A stretch of 5,113 nt of DNA from Deltaproteobacteria bacterium (GTDB taxonomy: Bacteria > Desulfobacterota > Desulfarculia > Adiutricales > Adiutricaceae). The position numbers and the translations under genes are program-made. The notes under the pieces are model-generated. The model saw only the letters and a program-made list of their open reading frames with translations. It had not been told where the DNA came from and did not search any database. The stretch covers positions 1-5,113 of the forward strand of contig JAITLH010000017.1 of assembly GCA_031277995.1 (NCBI GenBank), given 5' to 3'. Below, one piece after another: positions 1 through 5,113 of the stretch (the stretch's first letter is position 1; each line of letters begins with the position of its first letter).

Positions 1-1238
1 ACGCTCTGGATCACTTTGGCCAGATCGGGCTTGTGAGCCTCAATCCAATCCATGAGCCTGGTGATGTGGAGCAGATAATAGAGAGCCTCATAGTCGTTAA
101 CCAACTCAGGGTCCTCGTAGAAGTAAAGGGTGGTACACCAGTTGATCAAATACTGACAACCGGCGGCCATCATCTCCGGGAAGTACTTCTTCTCGGTCTC
201 GTTTAAGGGTTCCAAGCCTTTTAGCTGTTTTAGCTGGCCATTGTAGCCTTCCAAAAAGCATTGGCAGTCGTCGAGACGCAAATGCCCGTCCGTTTCCGGA
301 CGCCAGGAAGAGCAGCAATAAATCAGCGCGAAGGCGATGTCAAAGAGCCTGACCTCGATCTTCGACCAGTCAAAGTCGAAGATGCCCGTGCAATTTTCTC
401 CAACCCACTTGACGTTGCCGGCGTGGAGATCGGCGTGGATGGGGGCCTCCGGCATTTTGGCGTAAGCCTCGGCCGGGATCTGGTTTTTCTTTATGGTCTC
501 GATGATCTTGGGGAGCTTCGAGTTAAAGAAAGCGTGGAAAATGGAATCGGGGAGATTCCGGGAAGCCAGCTTGGAAAAACGGTCAACCAACTCGGGAAGC
601 AGGAACTGGATCTTGGGTTCGGCCTTGGTCAGTTTTCCCGGATCGAAACCCTGGCCATAGAGATGGAAACGGGCTTGCAGGGCGCCGATGTTCCTAAACT
701 CCGTGGGGCTGTTCTCATTGTTGACCCAAGTCCACTTGTCTTCGCCTTCCAGGTAGTCGTAGACGGCGAAGTAGCGCTTAAGATCCTTGCCGGTTTCGTC
801 CTTATCGACGAGGCTGACCATGGTCGTCCCGTTTTTGGAAACGTAGACCTTGGCCGCCTCTTTAAGGCCGTTATTGAGGCAGTAGTTGATCAGGTTGTGT
901 TCGTAGAGGATGTCGCCGGGGTCGGCCTCGGAATTGAACTTCGCCTTGTATTTGCGGACGAAGTAATCCTCGAGCTGGCCGTCCTTTACGACGGTGACCC
1001 CAAAACTGCGGTTAACGTAACCGCCGAAGATCTCATAGACCTCTAGGACCTCGCCCAGATCGTAGTTGTTTTCGACCACCTCTTTGATTTGCGCCCGAAT
1101 GAAGGCGCCGTCGCTTTCCTCATAGTTGGACTTGGCCAACTTGTAGAGTGAGGCGGCTCCGATATAGCGCTCGTTGGCTGACGCCGCGTCGGGGGCCTTA
1201 AACTCAAGCATCTTTGAGGTGTCCATCTTCTTGGCCAT
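1..1238 (-). CDS. Phosphotransferase, APH/choline kinase/homoserine kinase II-like (3' end cut by window)
   Basis: Probable small-molecule kinase of the protein-kinase-like aminoglycoside phosphotransferase fold, transferring phosphate from ATP to a hydroxyl of an unknown substrate, presumably in the cytoplasm (no signal peptide or membrane segment seen). My translation gives 412 complete codons without a stop before the left edge. Visible motifs: a nucleotide-loop-like EIFGGYVNRSFGV at residues 69-81; VRKY with candidate ATP-binding Lys96; the catalytic Brenner motif HADLHAGN at 268-275 (H268, D270, N275); and the metal-binding DFD at 288-290, followed by WSKIEVRLFDIAFAL. A Cys-rich patch (C308, C309, C325, C327) lies beyond the core. 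The N-terminal ~60 residues and the C-terminal tail make it longer than ordinary homoserine kinase II or APH enzymes of about 300-340 residues. The start at 1238 is preferred over ATG 1259 because AAGGAG lies 9 bases ahead of it, inside what would otherwise be coding. Family assignment is firm; the substrate cannot be read from the sequence. Confidence 0.85.
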   Translation of the reverse strand, partial: MAKKMDTSKMLEFKAPDAASANERYIGAASLYKLAKSNYEESDGAFIRAQIKEVVENNYDLGEVLEVYEIFGGYVNRSFGVTVVKDGQLEDYFVRKYKAKFNSEADPGDILYEHNLINYCLNNGLKEAAKVYVSKNGTTMVSLVDKDETGKDLKRYFAVYDYLEGEDKWTWVNNENSPTEFRNIGALQARFHLYGQGFDPGKLTKAEPKIQFLLPELVDRFSKLASRNLPDSIFHAFFNSKLPKIIETIKKNQIPAEAYAKMPEAPIHADLHAGNVKWVGENCTGIFDFDWSKIEVRLFDIAFALIYCCSSWRPETDGHLRLDDCQCFLEGYNGQLKQLKGLEPLNETEKKYFPEMMAAGCQYLINWCTTLYFYEDPELVNDYEALYYLLHITRLMDWIEAHKPDLAKVIQS

Positions 1239-1247
1239 AACGATAAG

Positions 1248-1253
1248 CTCCTT
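1248..1253 (-). promoter_or_regulatory. Ribosome binding site AAGGAG that decides the phosphotransferase start
   Basis: On the minus strand AAGGAG is followed by 9 bases and ATG at 1238. An in-frame ATG at 1259 lies upstream, but it would place this strong Shine-Dalgarno site inside the gene and has no equally good site of its own. The 1238 start is therefore preferred. Confidence 0.65.
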
Positions 1254-1283
1254 AGGCATAGTGCCAGGAATGGGGATTTTGCC

Positions 1284-1312
1284 GTAAACTAGACGGCTTA
1301 CGAGTTTGTCAA
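1284..1312 (-). promoter_or_regulatory. Possible sigma-70-type promoter ahead of the phosphotransferase
   Basis: A perfect TTGACA (-35 type) is read on the minus strand at 1312..1307, about 70 bases before the chosen start. The matching -10 is poor: TAGTTT at 15 bases spacing or GTTTAC at 17. Support rests mainly on the -35 hexamer and its position, so this is a tentative call. Confidence 0.25.
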
Positions 1313-1870
1313 ATAAACGCCAAACCTTTGGACGTAAACTTGCCTCCAGGGGAGGATTAAAATAACTTAACGCGGACCCCAATGTTCTTTAAGGGTCTAG
1401 ACTCCAATAATTAGTCAATAATATCAGTGACTTAAACAACCAAAAACCAAACGAAGTAAAATTTACTCGCTTAGATACAAGCATGCCCGTGACCGTTACG
1501 CATTTTATCTGAAAAATTAAGTCTTAATCTATCTATTAATATAAATTATCTATAAAGCTATTTAAAGTCAGGGGATTTTGGGTTGTGATTTTTGGTTCTT
1601 GGTTCTTGCCTAATAATAAGTTCCGGCCTTTGGTAAACCGTTCGCCGTCGGTTTGGGACAAAACTTATGGAAACTCGCGGGGCCGCTTTCGCGACCGGGC
1701 CCGCCCGGTCGTAAACGGTCAAATTGGGGCCTGGGAGCGCCGCCAAGGCCTCGACCCTAACTTATGTCCCATTTTGGCCCGGCCGGGGCTCTGGGGGGCG
1801 ATTTTGGGCGTTCTTGGGCCCAATTTCGCCGGGGGCGCGGTTGGGTTTTTGGGGTTTTTCCCTTTTAACC

Positions 1871-1890
1871 CCCCGCGGCTGGCAGCGGGG
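1871..1890 (-). terminator. Weak hairpin just after the HAD gene, possible terminator
   Basis: Two bases after the TAA of the phosphatase gene, a 6-bp GC stem (CCCCGC/GCGGGG) with an 8-base loop can form. On the minus strand it is followed by GGTTAAAAGG, not a true U tract, so it would be a poor intrinsic terminator. Position is the main argument. Confidence 0.25.
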
Positions 1891-1892
1891 AC

Positions 1893-2531
1893 TTAAAAGA
1901 GCGAAATGACCTCGGTAAGCTTGTCGCCGACGGAAAAGGCGCCCAGGGCGAGCAGTTCCTCCTTGGAGTGGCCGCCCGTGGTCATGGCCATGGCCTTGAC
2001 GCCCGCGGCCTTGGAGGCGACCAGGTCGCCTTTGGAGTCGCAAACGTAGAGGGTTTCGTCGGGATTGGCCCCCAAAAGTTCCATGGCCTTTAGGATCATG
2101 TCCGGGGCCGGTTTGACGTTTTTGACGTCCAGTTGGCCGACGATGGCCTGGAAAAATTCCAAGATGCCCAGCATGCGCAGGGGTTTGTCGGGGGTGTCGC
2201 GGTTTGAGGCCAGGCCCAGGGAAACGCCGCGGTTTTTTAGGGCCTCCAAGGTCTCCCGGCCGCCCTCAAAAAGTTCCATGGCCTTATATTCGGGCTCGGT
2301 CATGTGATCGGCGTAGGCTTGGTACCAGGCCGGTTCGTAATGGCCCCAGAGCTGGGACCAGAGTTTTTCAAAGGTGCAGTTGGGGACCGAGACCTCGGCT
2401 AGGTAAACTTGATCGTAGGTCACCTCGGCCAAGCCAAACTCGTTGGCCAGCAAATTGGCGCTGGTGGTTAGGGGCTTAATCGAATCGACCAAGGTCATGT
2501 CAAAATCGAAAATGGCGTATTTTAAAGGCAT
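1893..2531 (-). CDS. HAD-superfamily hydrolase, phosphoglycolate phosphatase-like
   Basis: Complete 212-residue protein, usual length for the phosphoglycolate phosphatase/beta-phosphoglucomutase-like group of HAD phosphatases. All four HAD motifs are present in order. Motif I is DFDMT at residues 9-13, with nucleophile D9 and acid/base D11. Motif II is LASN with S109. Motif III is VKPAPD with K140. Motif IV is CDSKGD with D165 and D169 for Mg2+. The segment between motifs I and II (about 15-90) is a helical cap of the C1 type. It should be a soluble Mg-dependent phosphatase of a small phosphorylated metabolite; the substrate is not determinable, and phosphoglycolate is only one option. ATG at 2531 directly precedes motif I. 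The nearest ribosome-site candidate, AAGGA at 2550..2546, is 14 bases away, longer than ideal. It ends in TAA. It lies 423 bases downstream of mttB and 654 bases upstream of the kinase, so shared transcription is uncertain. Confidence 0.92.
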   Translation of the reverse strand: MPLKYAIFDFDMTLVDSIKPLTTSANLLANEFGLAEVTYDQVYLAEVSVPNCTFEKLWSQLWGHYEPAWYQAYADHMTEPEYKAMELFEGGRETLEALKNRGVSLGLASNRDTPDKPLRMLGILEFFQAIVGQLDVKNVKPAPDMILKAMELLGANPDETLYVCDSKGDLVASKAAGVKAMAMTTGGHSKEELLALGAFSVGDKLTEVISLF

Positions 2532-2589
2532 GGGGGTTATCGTTTTCCTTACGGGGAAAAATTATTTTCAAAGCCAATCCGGCTTAGGG

Positions 2590-2620
2590 ATTAGCCGCCG
2601 GCCAAAAGCCGGCGGCTAAT
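2590..2620. repeat. Perfect inverted repeat, 13-bp arms, 5-base loop
   Basis: Arms at 2590-2602 and 2608-2620 (ATTAGCCGCCGGC and its complement) surround CAAAA. The hairpin sits about 60 bases upstream of the phosphatase start. It lacks a U tract on either strand, so it may be a mobile-repeat-like hairpin, an mRNA-end stabiliser or a leader structure. The structure is seen directly; its role is unknown. Confidence 0.75.
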
Positions 2621-2778
2621 TGGCCGCTACCGGGTCCGTCTGCCGGAGCCGAAATTTCGACGAACGAACCGCGTCCGGAACGTAGCGGGAAAGGTTTAAG
2701 GGGATAAATTATCGCCTATATGGTAGCCTTTGGCTGATCGTTCCCGGGGCTGATCAGTTTCGGGCGTTGGATTGCCAG

Positions 2779-2813
2779 GCCTTTCTTGGCCCCGAGACCC
2801 GGCCAAGAAAGGC
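2779..2813. repeat. Perfect inverted repeat, 13-bp arms, 9-base loop
   Basis: Arms at 2779-2791 (GCCTTTCTTGGCC) and 2801-2813 are exact complements. On the plus strand the stem is followed by TTTT, which is terminator geometry facing away from any known gene. On the minus strand, downstream of mttB, no U run follows. It may mark the 3' end of the mttB transcript or be a dispersed repeat. Confidence 0.7.
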
Positions 2814-2818
2814 TTTTG

Positions 2819-2889
2819 GAAGATCGGCTTTCCCCCCCCGATGGCGCCCCGGCGAGGAAAAACAAGGGCCTTTTGGGGAGCCGATCTTC
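2819..2889. repeat. Inverted repeat, 11-bp arms around a GC-rich loop
   Basis: Arms GAAGATCGGCT at 2819-2829 and its complement at 2879-2889, separated by 49 bases. Pairing can continue after a small bulge through CCCC/GGGG. It adjoins the 2779-2813 hairpin, so the two could stack in one folded RNA. Confidence 0.55.
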
Positions 2890-2906
2890 TTTGGACCAAG
2901 GGGAGG

Positions 2907-2988
2907 TTGGCTTTAGGGGGCCAGACTGCCCTTGGTCGGATCGTAGGCTTGGCTTTAGGGGGCCAGACTGCCCTTGGTCGGATCGTAG
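2907..2988. repeat. Two-copy tandem repeat, period 42, covering the mttB stop codon
   Basis: An identical 40-base segment occurs at 2907-2946 and 2949-2988, period 42. The right copy encodes the last residues of MttB (YDPTKGSLAP and TAA). The left copy lies after that stop, in the same frame, and would encode the same tail again with its own TAA. This is a recent in-frame tandem duplication of the gene end. Confidence 0.9.
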
Positions 2989-4472
2989 TCGGGGTTTTTG
3001 CTAACGACGCCCAATTCCTTTTCGGCCTCGACTATGAACCTTCGGATATCGTCTGAGACCGAGTCGCTTAGGGGCTCGACTTGGTGGTTAGCCAAAAGAT
3101 CCTTGGCTTTGTTTAGGGCCACCTGATAGGAATCGGGGCTGCCCTGCTTTTTCCAAGCCTCCATGTTCATCCGGTCAAAAAACTTGGGCCGGCTCTGGGC
3201 TCTCATGAATTTACGGGTGAGCTTGCTCATCATGTAATTGCCATGGGGCCCGATCTCGTGAATTTCCTCGAGGTCCAGATTCTCTTCGGTCACCTCTTCT
3301 CCTCGAAGAAGGAACAAAACCATCTGGAGCATGTCGGAATCCAAAAGCAGCTGCCCGTAATCGACCGTCATTCCACACTCTAGCATGCCCGCCCCGTAGA
3401 TGACGTTGGACCCTGCCAACCCCGCCAAAAGGGCCGTGAGCGTTTTTTCGTGGCCGGCTTGGGCGCCGCCGGGGATCTTGCTGTCAGTCTACGTGCCGCC
3501 CGTCCAGGAAGGCACCCCGTGGAACTGGGCGATCTGGGCGTTCATGGCCGCCATCATGGCCATCTCCGGGGAGCCCACCGAGGCGTCGCCTTTTTTCATG
3601 TCGAGCTGGGTGGAGGTGCCGCTGCGGAAAATGGGGGCGCCTTTGTTGACGGCCTGGCTCAAGGTGGCGCAGGCCATGAACTCGGCGTTTTGCACGGCCA
3701 TGGTGCCAACCATGGTAATGGGGCTGGTGGAGCCCGACAAAGCCATGGTGGTAAAGCGCACCGGGATCCGGTGGCGGGCCCCATGGATGGCGATTTCGCA
3801 GCACTCGCTAACCAGCCTTAGGGGGCTAACCGGGCAAGTGCTTATGACCATCAAGGGTTCCAAACTCAGGGAATCCTTGTCGCCCCTAACCATGGCGGCC
3901 AGCTGGATCATTTTGTCAACCAAAAAACCGTTACCGCCGCCCAGGGAAATGGGCTTGGTGGTGTTGTGGATCATGGACTCAAAGTTATGGAGCGGATAGG
4001 ATTCGGGATGGACGTCCTGGGAGGCCACGGCCCGATGGATGATGTCAAATTCCTCTATCCAGTCGGAAAGGCGGGTAATGGCCGCCAAATCCTTTTTGGT
4101 CGAATCCCTTTGCTCGCCGGTGTAGGGGTCGTTGACCCTGACCCCCTCGCCAAAGGGCGTGAAGCTAACCCTCTTGCCGCCGATCCTAAGGGCCCTTTCG
4201 GGATCCCGACCCCGGACGATGAACTGGGACGGGGCGCTCTCCAAGGCCGCCTCAACGAGGTGAGCGGGTATGCGCACCCGTTTAATGGATTTGTCAACCA
4301 CGCAGCCGATGGAGTGGAAGATCTCCAAGGCCTCGTCGGAATCGACAAAAACACCCGTTTTGGCCAGGATTTCAAGCCCGGCGTAATGCGTCTCCTTGAC
4401 CTCGTCCGGCGTCAAAAGGGTAAGGCCACAGCCCTTTTGGAGTAGCATCCCTGTTTGCACGGCTCTCTTCAT
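2955..4472 (-). CDS. mttB: Trimethylamine methyltransferase MttB with in-frame TAG (pyrrolysine)
   Basis: Trimethylamine:corrinoid methyltransferase. In the known family it moves a methyl group from trimethylamine to the cobalt of the corrinoid protein MttC, leaving dimethylamine; it is a cytoplasmic TIM-barrel enzyme. The frame runs from ATG 4472 through a TAG at 3491..3489 (residue 328) to TAA at 2957..2955: 505 residues, against about 495 for the Methanosarcina barkeri enzyme. The codon lies in PSWTGGT-TAG-TDSKIPGGAQAGHEK, the pyrrolysine position of the family, and family sequence continues at once in the same frame (GMLECGMTVDYGQLLLDSD, then a helical C-terminus). The pyrrolysine imine is thought to bind and activate the amine. 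N-terminal LTPDEVKETHYAGLEILAKT is also typical. Homologues without pyrrolysine (MtgB type, glycine betaine) have a sense codon here. ATG 4472 is preferred over TTG 4487 because GGGTGA lies 7 bases ahead of it. Without pyrrolysine decoding, only a 327-residue fragment would be made. No mttC or pyl gene is in view. Confidence 0.93.
3489..3491 (-). other. In-frame UAG read as pyrrolysine (residue 328 of MttB)
   Basis: CTA on the plus strand gives TAG in the mttB frame. The preceding codon is ACG (Thr) and the following ones are ACT GAC AGC AAG (TDSK). Position and context match the pyrrolysine site of MttB, and there is no other stop between 4472 and 2957. Decoding needs PylS and tRNA-Pyl encoded elsewhere; that part is inference. 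Confidence 0.88.
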
Positions 4473-4479
4473 AATTTTT

Positions 4480-4485
4480 TCACCC
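4480..4485 (-). promoter_or_regulatory. Ribosome binding site GGGTGA that decides the mttB start
   Basis: GGGTGA on the minus strand is followed by 7 bases and ATG at 4472. A TTG at 4487 in the same frame overlaps this site and would add five residues (a start Met then GEKI), which is less likely. Confidence 0.65.
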
Positions 4486-5005
4486 AAATAAACCCTTCAA
4501 ACTCGAAGGTGGAATCGGCCCCGACCCGCCCCAAAAACGAAGCCAAGCCCGGACCCATGGTTAAGTTACGATAAAACGCTCGATTGGGACTCTCAGTTTC
4601 CTTAAAACTTACCTTTTCTACGGACTCGCTATGTTTTGAAACTCGCCGGGGCCGGCCCCAATGGCCGGCTTCTGGCCCTTAGGGGGCTTTTGGCTAAGCC
4701 GCCCTTGGGGGGGCTTGGCCAAAGGACCGTTTGGTATCCGGGAAACCCATTGGGCCGAAAAACTTTGGGCAACCTTTTTGGCCGCTGCGAACAAAAGCGT
4801 TGACATTAAAGGCTTTTGTGGGGCGGGCCCGGGGCTTAAACTACCCTGGCCAAAGGTTTTTAGGCACAAGTTAACTAGATGACTTAGTTTGGCGCAAAAT
4901 TTTTTTGGCTTATTTAGGCCCTAATCGGGATAAATTAGCCATCCTACCACCATCTCGGTAACCAAGTCGCCCCTCGCCGCGGCGCATTAGTGGGCCCAAT
5001 TTTTA

Positions 5006-5031
5006 GGCCGGGGCCGGGGCCGGGGTCGGGG
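5006..5031 (+). repeat. GGCCGG hexamer repeat forming a four-run G-quadruplex motif
   Basis: Three exact GGCCGG units and one GGTCGG variant (5006-5029) create four runs of four G at 5010-5013, 5016-5019, 5022-5025 and 5028-5031, separated by CC, CC and TC. This fits the strict G-quadruplex pattern with 2-base loops on the plus strand. It lies about 540 bases upstream of the mttB start, on the strand that is template for mttB. Any role is unproven; it could simply be a slippage-prone repeat. Confidence 0.75.
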
Positions 5032-5113
5032 CCCCTGGTAGTGGGGGCCGGACCGGGTGACGTTTTTAAGCCTAGCGAAGAGTTATCTATATTCGATTCA
5101 TCTATACGACTTT

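Larger units (their letters stand above)
1239..1892. other. Long non-coding stretch with an AT-rich island
   Basis: No credible gene is seen in either strand. The open frames on the plus strand (about 1585-1909) are rich in Gly, Pro, Arg and Phe and resemble no family; I treat them as chance frames in GC-rich DNA. The stretch has two halves. About 1380-1570 is AT-rich, extremely so at 1500-1570. About 1620-1890 is GC-rich with runs of G or C and short hairpins, for example a 7-bp stem at 1693-1699/1704-1710 with a 4-base loop. The AT-rich half lies upstream of the phosphotransferase and could hold its promoter or a regulator site. Confidence 0.6.
2532..2954. other. Structured non-coding stretch between mttB and the HAD gene
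   Basis: No gene is supported on either strand. The plus-strand frames here are antisense to the mttB tail and its repeat. The stretch is unusually rich in inverted repeats: perfect 13-bp arms at 2590/2608 and at 2779/2801, 11-bp arms at 2819/2879, and 9-bp arms at 2894/2929. It also holds the extra copy of the mttB tail. On the minus strand none of the hairpins is followed by a proper U tract. Confidence 0.6.
4473..5113. other. Long GC-rich non-coding stretch upstream of mttB
   Basis: No convincing gene on either strand; the plus frame 4661-4882 and minus frame 4618-4869 overlap each other and resemble no family. The stretch should include the mttB promoter, but I found no clear -35/-10 pair and no sigma-54 GG/GC site. 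It contains a perfect 12-base palindrome at 4648-4659 (GGGGCCGGCCCC), an imperfect inverted repeat at 4907-4916/4931-4940 (one mismatch) beside a run of seven T (4900-4906), and a G-run motif at 5010-5031. The neighbouring gene on the right is outside the window. Confidence 0.55.

Noticed and set aside
261..1046. 261-codon open frame on the plus strand
   Set aside because: It lies antisense to the phosphotransferase, whose minus-strand product shows intact kinase motifs; the plus product resembles no family.
1585..1909. Plus-strand open frames between the kinase and HAD genes
   Set aside because: Two overlapping frames with low-complexity Gly/Pro/Arg-rich products and no family likeness; likely chance frames in GC-rich DNA.
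2907..2988. CRISPR array
   Set aside because: Only two adjacent 40-base copies with a 2-base gap and no spacers; it is a tandem duplication of the mttB end.
2955..3428. Separate C-terminal gene of 157 residues
   Set aside because: It would start at a TTG with no reason to be a start, inside continuous MttB sequence; it is the part of mttB after the TAG.
3400..4445. Plus-strand open frames opposite mttB
   Set aside because: Shadows of the mttB coding strand; no family resemblance.
2955..4472. mttB as a pseudogene broken by a nonsense mutation
   Set aside because: The only stop is exactly at the family's pyrrolysine site and there is no frameshift or other decay. It cannot be wholly excluded without seeing pyl genes.
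3489..4487. Stand-alone 332-residue methyltransferase from TTG 4487 ending at the TAG
   Set aside because: It would lack the C-terminal third of the family, which follows directly in the same frame; ATG 4472 also has the better ribosome site.
4618..4882. Small open frames on both strands upstream of mttB
   Set aside because: They overlap each other on opposite strands and have no recognisable motif.
4900..4940. Intrinsic terminator at the imperfect inverted repeat beside a T run
   Set aside because: The T run precedes the stem on the plus strand and reads as an A run after it on the minus strand, so the geometry is wrong in both directions.
1..5113. tRNA-Pyl or other tRNA gene
   Set aside because: I looked for a CTCTAAA-type anticodon loop and T-loop pattern on both strands and saw none; a covariance-model scan would be decisive.

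Overview
The window carries three genes, all on the minus strand, separated by unusually long non-coding stretches. In transcription order (right to left) they are: a trimethylamine methyltransferase of the MttB family (4472..2955), a HAD-superfamily phosphatase (2531..1893), and an aminoglycoside/choline-kinase-like phosphotransferase (1238 to the left edge, 3' end missing). No convincing plus-strand gene, tRNA, rRNA, mobile element or CRISPR array was seen.

The key feature is that the methyltransferase reading frame is interrupted by a single in-frame TAG (3491..3489). The same frame continues past it with clear family sequence to a TAA, giving a protein of 505 residues with position 328 encoded by TAG. 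That is where pyrrolysine sits in genuine MttB proteins (residue 334 in the Methanosarcina barkeri enzyme). The best reading is a full-length pyrrolysine-containing MttB, not two genes or a pseudogene. The partner corrinoid protein (MttC) and the pyrrolysine genes (pylTSBCD) are not in the window and would have to be elsewhere.

Organism: Shine-Dalgarno sites, high GC, pyrrolysine usage and the style of the phosphotransferase suggest a bacterium, perhaps of the Desulfobacterota/deltaproteobacteria, where bacterial pyrrolysine systems are known (for example symbionts of gutless worms). This is inference from remembered family resemblance, not a taxonomic proof. Only about 66% of the window is coding, which is low for bacteria. 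It may mean a large repeat-rich or host-associated genome.

Layout: 1..1238 phosphotransferase; 1239..1892 non-coding, with a very AT-rich island and a possible promoter; 1893..2531 HAD phosphatase; 2532..2954 non-coding, with several perfect inverted repeats and one extra tandem copy of the mttB tail; 2955..4472 mttB; 4473..5113 non-coding, GC-rich with a G-quadruplex-type motif. The gaps (423 and 654 bases) argue against a tight operon, so a functional link between methyltransferase, phosphatase and kinase is only a possibility.
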